Part shown: in pieces, positions 1-6,465 of the stretch
Numbering within the stretch: the stretch's first letter is position 1
Layout of the letters: every line of letters begins with the position of its first letter
Origin: Halieaceae bacterium
Lineage (GTDB): Bacteria > Pseudomonadota > Gammaproteobacteria > Pseudomonadales > Halieaceae
Direction: 5' to 3'
NCBI GenBank assembly: GCA_002683395.1
Contig: NYTG01000057.1
Location: 1 to 6,483 of the forward strand
DNA length: 6,483 bases
The notes under the pieces: generated by a model
The model's database searches: none
What the model was told of the DNA's origin: nothing
What the model saw: only the letters and a program-made list of their open reading frames with translations
Made by a program: the position numbers and the translations under genes

Positions 1-234
1 GAGCGTAACAGGGAAAATTCCTTTCTCGCAACGTGGGATCGCCGTATCTCGACCGGTCCATCGCCAATCGATTGACTCAGGTGGCGAGGTGCTTGTCATG
101 CCACTCACCGCCGCCTAGGATCAACGCACAACCACTGCGAGCACCTGACATGTCCGCGTCGATGGGCTGTGTGCCTATTTTCTCGATCATAGTGTGGCAA
201 AATTCAAACTGTCTGAGCGGCTACACTCTATCGC

Positions 235-274
235 CGCGCTACCACGTAACCCCATGGGCAAGGTGGTTCGCGCG
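235..274. promoter_or_regulatory. Imperfect inverted repeat upstream of the thiolase pair (candidate operator or leader hairpin)
   Basis: The outer arms CGCGC (235-239) and GCGCG (270-274) are complementary. So are the next arms ACCAC (241-245) and GTGGT (263-267), separated from the outer ones by one base on the left and two on the right. The centre contains the palindrome CCCATGGG (251-258). The repeat ends 41 bases before the thiolase start codon, a usual position for an operator of a TetR- or GntR-type fatty-acid regulator. If it is transcribed it could instead fold as a leader hairpin. No regulator gene is visible in the window and the pairing is imperfect, so this is only a candidate. 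Confidence 0.25.
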
Positions 275-301
275 CACTTGTAGACTCTGCTCTCGACACA
301 T

Positions 302-307
302 GAGGAG
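302..307 (+). promoter_or_regulatory. Ribosome binding site of the first thiolase gene
   Basis: GAGGAG lies 8 bases before the ATG at 316. An in-frame TGA at 301-303 overlaps it, so translation in this frame cannot begin further upstream. Together these fix the start codon. Confidence 0.85.
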
Positions 308-315
308 AACACCTG

Positions 316-1551
316 ATGCACGCGCCGATCTATATTCTTGGCGGTAGCCAAACCGATTTCGCCCGCAACTGGGCGCGAGAAGGCCTGGAAATTTACGACC
401 TGTTCGCCGACGCGCTGCAGGAAGCGGTTCAGCAAGCTGCCATCGAGCCGGCACAAATTGAGGTGGGACACGTTGGTAACTTCGTGGGCGACTTGTTCAC
501 GCGGCAAGGCTTAATCGGCGGTTTTTTTGGGCAGGTGTACCCCGAGCTCGGTAACCTGCCCACCGCGCGGCATGAGGCGGCCTGTGCCTCGGGGTCAATG
601 GCGATTTTAGCCGCCATGCGCGATATTGAGGCAGGTCACTACGACGTAGCCTGCGTCGTCGGGCTCGAGCTAATGCGCAATGTAGATGGTCGAACCGGTG
701 CCGAATACCTGGGCGCTGCGGCTTGGCAGGGGCACGAGGCCACCACCTGTGACTTTCCCTGGCCCTTCCTGTTCGATCGAATCACTCAGGAATACGACGC
801 GCGCTATGGCATTGCCGACGAACCGCTCACTCGTATCGCCGAGATTAATTTTGGCAACGCCAAAAAGAATCCCCGCGCCCAAACCCGGGATTGGGCGTTT
901 GCCGACGGCAGTTTTGGTCACGACCCCGCGCTCAACCCCTCCGTCGAGGGGCGGGTCCGCAAACTTGATTGCGGACAGATTACCGATGGTGCTGCCTGTG
1001 TGATTCTCGCCAGCGAACGCTTTGCCAAGGCCCACTGTGAGCAACAGCGCATTGCGCTTTCAGATATACCCCGTATCAAAGGCTGGGGGCACCGCTCGGC
1101 GCCGATCCTTCTGGAAACCAAGCTCGCAGCCTCCAAGGATCAGGCACTAATATTCCCTCATGCAGCACAAGCACTGAGCGACGCCAGAACGCGGGCCGGC
1201 ATGGCCAAGATCACTGATCTTGATGGGCTGGAAACTCATGACTGCTTCACCATCACCGAATACATGGCGATTGACCATTGCGGGCTCACCGCACCCGGCG
1301 AGAGCTGGAAGGCGGTGGAAGAGGGCCGCATCACTCGCGATGGTGATTTCCCCATTAATCCCAGCGGTGGTCTGATCGGGCTCGGCCATCCTGTCGGAGC
1401 CACCGGCGTTCGGATGGTTCTGGACTGTGCCCGGCAAGTGACCGGCCGGGCCGGGGATTACCAGATCGCCGATGCCGAGAATTTAATCACCTTCAATGTG
1501 GGCGGCAGCACTACGACCTGCGCCAGCTTTGTCGTAGGCGTCGGTTCGTGA
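316..1551 (+). CDS. Thiolase family protein, SCP-x-like (acetyl-CoA acetyltransferase/acyltransferase)
   Basis: The 411-residue product has the usual length of a thiolase. It should catalyse CoA-dependent cleavage of a 3-ketoacyl-CoA to acetyl-CoA and a shortened acyl-CoA, or the reverse condensation, in the cytoplasm. The acyl-accepting nucleophile is Cys90 in HEAACASGS. The SCP-x-type motif HDCF is at 308-311, with His308 and Cys310. The GLGHPVGATG loop carries His358. The C-terminal CxG motif of FadA-type thiolases is absent and the corresponding stretch reads NVGGSTTT; this is normal for the SCP-x branch, where the HDCF cysteine takes over the acid/base role (family knowledge). The start is secured by a strong ribosome binding site and an in-frame stop just upstream. 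The stop codon overlaps the GTG start of the next thiolase (GTGA), indicating translational coupling. SCP-x-like thiolases often act on branched or sterol-side-chain acyl-CoAs, commonly beside a DUF35 partner, but no DUF35 gene is present here. The family is secure; the substrate is unknown. Confidence 0.95.
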   Translation: MHAPIYILGGSQTDFARNWAREGLEIYDLFADALQEAVQQAAIEPAQIEVGHVGNFVGDLFTRQGLIGGFFGQVYPELGNLPTARHEAACASGSMAILAAMRDIEAGHYDVACVVGLELMRNVDGRTGAEYLGAAAWQGHEATTCDFPWPFLFDRITQEYDARYGIADEPLTRIAEINFGNAKKNPRAQTRDWAFADGSFGHDPALNPSVEGRVRKLDCGQITDGAACVILASERFAKAHCEQQRIALSDIPRIKGWGHRSAPILLETKLAASKDQALIFPHAAQALSDARTRAGMAKITDLDGLETHDCFTITEYMAIDHCGLTAPGESWKAVEEGRITRDGDFPINPSGGLIGLGHPVGATGVRMVLDCARQVTGRAGDYQIADAENLITFNVGGSTTTCASFVVGVGS

Positions 1552-2744
1552 AAGATGTTTTCATATACGATGCCATTCGCAGCCCGCGAACTCGAGCCAA
1601 AGCCAATGGAGGTCTGCACGGGTTAACACCGCCTGCACTACTCAAACCGCTTTACCAGGCCCTTGAAGCACGCAATCAGCTGGACCCAAAGAGGGTTTCC
1701 GAAGTGATACTGGGTTGTGTCACCCAGCACGGCGAACAAGCCGCCAATATTGCAAAAACCTCGGCGCTTTATGCCGGCTGGCCAGACAGTGTTGCCGGCC
1801 TGACCGTCCACCGCTTCTGCTCTTCCAGCATCGATGCCATCGCGCTGGCTGGATTGAAGATCGCCGCAGACCAGACACAGGCGATCGTCGCGGGCGGTAT
1901 TGAGATGATGTCCCGTGTGCCCATGCTCTCCGACGAGGCCCGGGTCTTCAGCGATCCTCACTACGCGCTGCAGCATCAGATGCTATTGATGGGCAGCGGT
2001 GCCGATCTGATCGCCACGCGCATTGGTGCCAGCCGGGAGGATTGTGACGATGTGGCACTGCAGAGCCAGCAGCGCGCCACGCTGGCGCAGCAGGAGGCGC
2101 GCTTTCAGTCGATCATCCCCATCGAGACACCCGAAGGGATAATAAGTGAAGACGAGTGTATCCGCGCCGACATGACGGCAGAGCGGCTGGCGAGGTTACC
2201 TGCCGCGTTTGCGGAGCTCGGTGCGGCGGGCGCTGATCAGGTGCAATTGGAAAAGTTTCCCGAACTAAGCGCCATCGAGCACGTCCACACCATGGGCAAC
2301 TCACCCGCGATGTGTGACGCCGGGGCGCTGGTTTTACTTGGAGACTTGGCGCTCGGAGAATCACTCGGTAGGGCGCCCAAAGCGCGCCTTGTTACCAGCA
2401 CCACGGCATCGGGCGAGCCGCTGGAAGTCGTGAGCGGCTGCCTGACGGTGACCGAGGCGCTGTTAGCTGAACAAAATCTCCGCGCTCAGGATATCGATTT
2501 GTTTGAGATCCACGAAGCCTTTGCGGCGACCGTGGTCAAAACCCGCCAAGCGCTGGGGATCGACGACTCGCGTCTCAACGTCAACGGCGGCGTGATCGCA
2601 CTGGGTCACCCGATGGGCGCCACCGGCGCCATCATGACCGGCACATTGATCGATGAATTACATCGTCAACAGCTGAGTAGGGGTATCGTCGCCGCCAGTG
2701 GCGCGGCCGGCAGCGGCAGCGCGCTGTTACTCGAGCGCTGTTAA
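1548..2744 (+). CDS. Thiolase family protein, FadA/FadI-like, with Ser in place of the C-terminal catalytic Cys
   Basis: The 398-residue product is a full-length thiolase of the acetyl-CoA C-acyltransferase type. The N-terminal signature DAIRSPRTR is at 8-16. The nucleophilic Cys91 lies in HRFCSSSIDA. The motif EIHEAFAA (320-327, His322) resembles the HEAFAA of FadI and trifunctional-protein beta subunits rather than the NEAFA of FadA. The GHP motif has His354 in GGVIALGHPMGATGA. The last active-site block, normally of the form CIGGG or CAAGG, reads ASGAAGSG, so the acid/base Cys is replaced by Ser384 (codon AGT at 2697-2699). The gene is otherwise intact. It may therefore cleave poorly, use another residue, or serve a specialised substrate or as a partner of the upstream thiolase. 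The GTG start overlaps the previous stop by 4 bp, and only a weak ribosome binding site (TAGGCG) precedes it, which fits translation coupled to the first gene. The family is secure; the activity is uncertain because of the substitution. Confidence 0.94.
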   Translation: MKDVFIYDAIRSPRTRAKANGGLHGLTPPALLKPLYQALEARNQLDPKRVSEVILGCVTQHGEQAANIAKTSALYAGWPDSVAGLTVHRFCSSSIDAIALAGLKIAADQTQAIVAGGIEMMSRVPMLSDEARVFSDPHYALQHQMLLMGSGADLIATRIGASREDCDDVALQSQQRATLAQQEARFQSIIPIETPEGIISEDECIRADMTAERLARLPAAFAELGAAGADQVQLEKFPELSAIEHVHTMGNSPAMCDAGALVLLGDLALGESLGRAPKARLVTSTTASGEPLEVVSGCLTVTEALLAEQNLRAQDIDLFEIHEAFAATVVKTRQALGIDDSRLNVNGGVIALGHPMGATGAIMTGTLIDELHRQQLSRGIVAASGAAGSGSALLLERC

Positions 2745-2814
2745 ATCTGACGTCTTGAGTGACGCAGTGCGAGGACCGCCCTCTAACACCAGTGGCCGAA
2801 TGACTGCCTGATCA
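2745..2814. other. Gap between convergent operons
   Basis: This 70-bp stretch separates the stop codons of the rightward thiolase operon and the leftward DUF3604 gene. A bidirectional terminator would be expected, but I see only a short CGTC/GACG pairing (2751-2754 with 2761-2764) and GAGG/CCTC around 2771-2783, with no T-tract. Termination may be Rho-dependent or may use structures inside the flanking genes. Confidence 0.6.
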
Positions 2815-4794
2815 TTAACGCACCCAGATCGGTGAGCTCCATACCCGCTCCTGAAGCGTGGTGTGAAGGTCGGGGCGCGGCTCAACGCCGGCGCGGATTG
2901 CATCCCATGTCGACCAACGACAAGTCGGGTTCTCTAGCGCCCGCACATAATAAAACGCGCGACTCTCCGGGTCATAATCCGGATCCTGCCAGACCGCCTT
3001 GAGCTCCGAGGCACCCAGCCCCTGCGTGATGCTGCAGTCCGCTAGATTAACCTGCGCACCGTTACCCGGGCAGCGATGTGTGTCGGGGTCAGGGATTAAG
3101 CCATCCGAGCAGGCGATATCGTAGACCCTCTCCTGGGTCTCGCCGTCCTTTTCCCAGCCCTTAATAATTTGCAGCCGCTGCAGCGCGGTACCACGCGGAT
3201 CCGCACTGGCCCAAGCGATAAAAATGGGCGCATCGCCCGTTTTCGCCAGCTCGCCACCCATCGGTACGCCCCCTGCATAGGCGTCCTCGATCATGGTATC
3301 GGAATTTATGATGTCCGCTGCGTAGTCATTGCTCGCAAAAAACCGCACCCGCATACGCGGGCCAGAAGTCGCAAACGTCTCCTTTCGACGGAAAGCCTCA
3401 TACAGCGCATCGCGGGTATTTTCTTCTGCCCATACGCCGGTCACACCGGAAGCACTCCAGCTCTCAAAGCCGCCGCCGTAGGTATAGGTTCGACCCTCTA
3501 CCTCGGTCAATGTATCGGGTGCGACGAAATTGGCGAAGATGCCGTAAATCCTGTCCACGGGCACAGAACCGCGGCGTTCCGGCACGCCGTCAAGCAAACC
3601 GGCTTTGGAAAAAAACGTTTCCTCGTCATCGCTGGTACCCGCAACGTGAGTGTCACTCGCCGCTGCAAAACCAAACTGATAGGGGTTCTCCACGCCTTGA
3701 GACTCGAGCATCAGACCGTTGCGAAGCGCTTCCCGAACATAGCTTCCCTTCTCTTCGCTGTGGATGCTGGTCCCCACTCGAAATTTGTAGATCTCAAAAT
3801 CAGCCCACTCATCGTTGGGGGATAACAATGGATGAGTATCCGACGTGCCTTTGACCTGAGTAATCTCCACAAGGGGTTCGTTGCGCATACGCTGCTCTGC
3901 ATAAGCGTTATCCATCGGATCACCGGCCCAGTCCTCAAGCTTGAACATCTGCCCGTTAGAGCCATTGGAGTTATGGGGGATGGCAAGACTTTCGATGCCC
4001 TGCTCCCTCAAGGTGTCCATCCAATCCCAGAGTCCTTCCGGATTCTGAGAATTGAGCCGGGAAAAGGGAACCGCAGGCAGTTTGTCTGCGCCGCGGAAGA
4101 AGACATTCCGGTGCAGGTTACCCACATCATCCGTCGATGAGGTGTATTCATAGGCCACAAACGTCGTGAAACGGCCGGGATCATTGAATTGCTCTGCCGC
4201 ATTGATGATGTCAGCCCAGGCCCGTCGGGTCACATCAATCACGACCTCCTCTGAAATGTGGCCTGCACGAATACCCGCCAGCGTGCCCGGAATAAACGAG
4301 GCAAAATTGGAGAGCCGTGCCGTCAAGCTCCACACACCCTTGTTGTCATCCGCATTCAGATTGTGCAGAGACTTGGACACCTCATATTGTGAAAAAGGCG
4401 TGGTGGTGTCTCCCGCCTCAAGTGCCAAACCCAAAAACATTGCGTGGTCGGTGACCGCGTAGAAATCGAGCGGTGTCGCCATCTGAATCTGGTAACCCGC
4501 AGGGTGCTCAATAGCCTGGCCCTGCGCGAACCGGTAAGCGTCATAGGGCGTTGCAGTGGTGCCAAAGTTGTACGCATCGAATGAGTACTCGGTGTGCACG
4601 TGCAAATCGCCGAAGTAAGCATTGCGCAGCGGGTTTGCCAGGGGCGGAGCGCGATCCAGAATATCCATGACGGTCTTGAGCGGCTCACCGCCCCGGCCAC
4701 CAAAGTTGGTGTCCTCATCTAGCAGACCCACTTCCTCGGTACAGGCTGATATCAGCGCCAGGAGGCTTAATACAACTGCAAGGCGTTTCGTCAT
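2815..4794 (-). CDS. DUF3604 family lipoprotein, putative metal-dependent hydrolase with PHP-like motifs
   Basis: The 659-residue protein begins with a lipoprotein signal: a basic start (MTKR), a hydrophobic stretch to about residue 14, and the lipobox ISAC with Cys18 as lipidation site. Residue 19 is Thr rather than Asp, so outer-membrane anchoring is likely. The mature part carries the DUF3604 landmarks. They are GDLHVHTEYSFDA at 62-74 (His65, His67), AVTDHAMFLG at 113-122 (Asp116, His117), IPHNSNGS at 272-279 (His274) and SDTHVAGT at 380-387 (Asp381, His383). These resemble the metal ligands of PHP and amidohydrolase-type enzymes, so a divalent-metal hydrolase in the periplasm or at the cell surface is the best inference. 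The C-terminal block (559-659) has Cys562, Cys575, Cys587 and Cys625, which could form disulfides in the envelope, and ends in the family's typical ERVWSSPIWV. The gene is last in the leftward cluster, 37 bp after the DUF2147-like gene, with only a weak purine-rich ribosome binding site. The family call is firm; I cannot name the substrate. Confidence 0.92.
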   Translation of the reverse strand: MTKRLAVVLSLLALISACTEEVGLLDEDTNFGGRGGEPLKTVMDILDRAPPLANPLRNAYFGDLHVHTEYSFDAYNFGTTATPYDAYRFAQGQAIEHPAGYQIQMATPLDFYAVTDHAMFLGLALEAGDTTTPFSQYEVSKSLHNLNADDNKGVWSLTARLSNFASFIPGTLAGIRAGHISEEVVIDVTRRAWADIINAAEQFNDPGRFTTFVAYEYTSSTDDVGNLHRNVFFRGADKLPAVPFSRLNSQNPEGLWDWMDTLREQGIESLAIPHNSNGSNGQMFKLEDWAGDPMDNAYAEQRMRNEPLVEITQVKGTSDTHPLLSPNDEWADFEIYKFRVGTSIHSEEKGSYVREALRNGLMLESQGVENPYQFGFAAASDTHVAGTSDDEETFFSKAGLLDGVPERRGSVPVDRIYGIFANFVAPDTLTEVEGRTYTYGGGFESWSASGVTGVWAEENTRDALYEAFRRKETFATSGPRMRVRFFASNDYAADIINSDTMIEDAYAGGVPMGGELAKTGDAPIFIAWASADPRGTALQRLQIIKGWEKDGETQERVYDIACSDGLIPDPDTHRCPGNGAQVNLADCSITQGLGASELKAVWQDPDYDPESRAFYYVRALENPTCRWSTWDAIRAGVEPRPDLHTTLQERVWSSPIWVR

Positions 4795-4831
4795 GATGTG
4801 TCTCTATCTTTCTTGTTATCAGAGCAAGAGT

Positions 4832-5212
4832 TTACTCGTCATCTGTTGCAGAGGGCACCTCCGGCACACGACGCCATTCAACCGTCCGCCTCATCATGCC
4901 CACCTTGACGGTAAACGCCAGACGATCATCTGACTCAAGGGTGATGGTGGCGTCACGATACTCCCCCAATCGGGCGGCAAACACCTGACCAGACCATTTA
5001 TCGGGCTGGCTACCAGCCTCGAGAGCCTTCACCACTTTGAACCCGACGCGTCCCGGCTGATTATCGTTGCGCAGGACAACGCCTTCTCCGGCGGCGGGGA
5101 CCATTTCGATCCAGACCGGCTCCTTCTCATGCTGCCAAAACCCTGCCAGATCTGGTTCCGCCCTGGCAACGGATACAGTAAGAAGAAGTGCCACCACATT
5201 AACGAGTTTCAT
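4832..5212 (-). CDS. Small exported protein, DUF2147-like
   Basis: I place the start at the ATG at 5212, giving 126 residues. It follows an AAAGGAG ribosome binding site and opens a clean signal peptide (MKLVNVVALLLTVSVARA) with a likely signal peptidase I site after Ala18. A longer frame starting with TTG at 5254 overlaps the previous stop, but it would put 14 polar residues before the signal peptide and is less likely. The mature protein has the pattern of DUF2147 proteins: an opening LAGFWQHE, a central KWSGQVF, then strand-rich ATITLESDDRLAFTVKVG and a closing TVEWRRV. This suggests a small beta-barrel, lipocalin-like fold. It lacks cysteines and obvious catalytic motifs, so binding or envelope assistance is more plausible than catalysis. 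It sits 38 bp after the acyl-CoA dehydrogenase gene and 37 bp before the DUF3604 gene, implying co-transcription. The family assignment is from pattern only. Confidence 0.75.
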   Translation of the reverse strand: MKLVNVVALLLTVSVARAEPDLAGFWQHEKEPVWIEMVPAAGEGVVLRNDNQPGRVGFKVVKALEAGSQPDKWSGQVFAARLGEYRDATITLESDDRLAFTVKVGMMRRTVEWRRVPEVPSATDDE

Positions 5213-5221
5213 CACGCCGTT

Positions 5222-5230
5222 CTCTCCTTT
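5222..5230 (-). promoter_or_regulatory. Ribosome binding site deciding the start of the DUF2147-like gene
   Basis: Read on the minus strand this is AAAGGAGAG, ending 9 bases before the ATG at 5212. It lies inside the longer TTG-started frame, so it supports the shorter protein with the signal peptide at its N-terminus. Confidence 0.75.
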
Positions 5231-5250
5231 AATGACCATTCGCTGCCCTT

Positions 5251-6465
5251 TCAAGACGCAAGGTCCCTCGCAGTGAGTTTGCCCAATTGCGACATATGCA
5301 CCTCATCCGGACCGTCGGCAATTCGACAGAAACGACCGATCGTGAAGACATCGGGAATCATCGTGTCCTGACACACCCCCATGCCGCCAAAAATTTGCAT
5401 GGCGCGATCGGCGACTTCCTGCGCCATTTTAGGTGCCACGATTTTAATCATTGAAATATAGGGCCTGGCGCCGTCGAGACCCTCTCGGTCCATGACCTCT
5501 GCCGCCTGCAGCGTCAGCAGCCGACACTGCTCGATGTCACAGCGGCTGCGGGCGATCTCGTGCTGGATAGAGGTCTTTTTAATCAGCGGCTCACCAAAGG
5601 CCACCCGCTCCTGAGCGCGCGCGCACATCAGCTCCAGGCAGCGCTGCGCCATTCCCACAAAACCCATCGCATACTGAAATCGGCCCGGACCCAGACGACC
5701 CTGCGCAATCTCGAAGCCGCAGCCCTCGCCCTTAATCATGTTGCTGACCGGCACCCGCACATCCTCAAACAGAAGCTCCGCCTCACCACCCGGTGAGTGC
5801 AGACTGTCGAAGGCCCGGAGCGTTCTAACCAGCTTCACGCCAGGGGCGTCCCGGGGCACTAAAATAGTAGAGTGCTGTCGGTGGCGATCGTTCTCGGGAT
5901 TCGATTTGCCCATTACCAACATGATCTTGCAGCGCGGATTAACGGCTCCGGTTGTCCACCATTTACGGCCGTTCAGCACATACTCGTCACCCTCACGACG
6001 AATCTCCAGCTCCATGTTGGTCGCATCAGATGACGCTACCTGAGGCTCGGTCATGGCGTAAGCACTGCGGATTTCTCCAGCGAGAAGCGGGTTAAGCCAC
6101 TGTTCCTGCTGCTCAGGTGTGCCGTACTTAGCCAGCACCTCCATGTTGCCGCGATCAGGCGCATTGCAGTTAAAGACGCTCTGCGCCCACATCACTTTCG
6201 ACATGGTCTCAAAGAGGGGCGCGATCTCAACATTGGTGAGGCCAGGGCTCCAGGGTGCGTACTCCTTGGGGAGAAAGAGGTTCCACAATCCTTCAGCTTT
6301 GGCCTTGTCGCGGATATCGTCGTACCAGCCGGGCACCTCCCAAAGGTGCTCCGGGTCATGGCACCACTCGTGCCACTCGCGCTCGCGTGGATAAATGTGC
6401 TCATCCATAAAACGCTGAAGCTGCGCATTCAATGCCCTGACCTGGTCGTTAATTTCAAAGCCCAT
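5251..6465 (-). CDS. Acyl-CoA dehydrogenase, ACAD10/11-like
   Basis: The 404-residue cytoplasmic flavoprotein should oxidise an acyl-CoA to the trans-2-enoyl-CoA, passing electrons to electron-transfer flavoprotein. The order of domains is typical: a helical N-terminal part (about 1-130), a central beta domain with the FAD/substrate motif AYAMTEPQVASSD (135-147) and GRKWWTTGA (167-174), and a C-terminal helical domain with IFGGMGVCQD (358-367, the GGMG flavin contact at 360-363). The end motif IADGPDEVH (382-390) is the mark of the ACAD10/11 branch. At the place where medium-chain dehydrogenases have the catalytic Glu, this protein has Asp384, which I take as the probable base. Human ACAD10/11 carry an extra aminoglycoside-phosphotransferase-like kinase domain; here the dehydrogenase stands alone and no kinase gene is in the window. 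The ATG follows AGGAA with 6-base spacing. The gene is the first visible in a leftward cluster with the two exported proteins; its promoter lies at or beyond the right edge. Confidence 0.95.
   Translation of the reverse strand: MGFEINDQVRALNAQLQRFMDEHIYPREREWHEWCHDPEHLWEVPGWYDDIRDKAKAEGLWNLFLPKEYAPWSPGLTNVEIAPLFETMSKVMWAQSVFNCNAPDRGNMEVLAKYGTPEQQEQWLNPLLAGEIRSAYAMTEPQVASSDATNMELEIRREGDEYVLNGRKWWTTGAVNPRCKIMLVMGKSNPENDRHRQHSTILVPRDAPGVKLVRTLRAFDSLHSPGGEAELLFEDVRVPVSNMIKGEGCGFEIAQGRLGPGRFQYAMGFVGMAQRCLELMCARAQERVAFGEPLIKKTSIQHEIARSRCDIEQCRLLTLQAAEVMDREGLDGARPYISMIKIVAPKMAQEVADRAMQIFGGMGVCQDTMIPDVFTIGRFCRIADGPDEVHMSQLGKLTARDLAS

Larger units (their letters stand above)
1..315. other. Upstream region of the thiolase operon, no convincing complete gene
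   Basis: I find no complete gene here. Reading frame 2 on the + strand is open from the left edge to a TAG at 116-118. It would encode about 38 residues ending in VLVMPLTAA, so it could be the 3' end of a gene that starts outside the window, but nothing in it is recognisable. On the minus strand all three frames are also open from about position 75 to the left edge, and an ATG lies at 61-59 without a clear ribosome binding site, so a divergent gene cannot be excluded. A GTG-started frame from 33 to 347 runs into the thiolase gene out of phase and is probably spurious. The part nearest the thiolase start holds an inverted repeat (235-274) and a strong ribosome binding site (302-307). I see no convincing sigma-70 promoter; TTGACT at 72-77 followed 16 bases later by TGTCAT is the closest match and is weak. 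Confidence 0.6.

Noticed and set aside
72..99. TTGACT with TGTCAT after 16 bases, considered as a sigma-70 promoter
   Set aside because: The -10 match is poor and the site is more than 200 bases from the thiolase start; it may lie inside an upstream coding region.
33..347. A GTG-started 104-codon frame running into the thiolase gene
   Set aside because: It overlaps the thiolase start out of frame, lacks a ribosome binding site, and its translation looks compositionally random (many Arg, Cys, Ser and Pro).
187..507. Minus-strand frame of 106 codons opposite the thiolase start
   Set aside because: Most of it is antisense to the well-supported thiolase, with no start signal and no recognisable family.
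316..1551. Missing C-terminal CxG motif in the first thiolase, considered as a defect
   Set aside because: SCP-x-type thiolases normally lack it and use the cysteine of the HDCF motif, which is present as Cys310.
2717..2746. Stem CAGCGC (2717-2722) with GCGCTG (2735-2740) followed by TTAAAT, considered as a terminator
   Set aside because: The stem is only six base pairs with a 12-base loop, lies inside the thiolase coding sequence, and is not followed by a run of T.
3169..3825. A 218-codon open frame on the + strand opposite the DUF3604 gene
   Set aside because: It lies entirely antisense to a gene with clear family motifs, has no recognisable domain or supporting context, and is a common by-product of GC-rich coding sequence.
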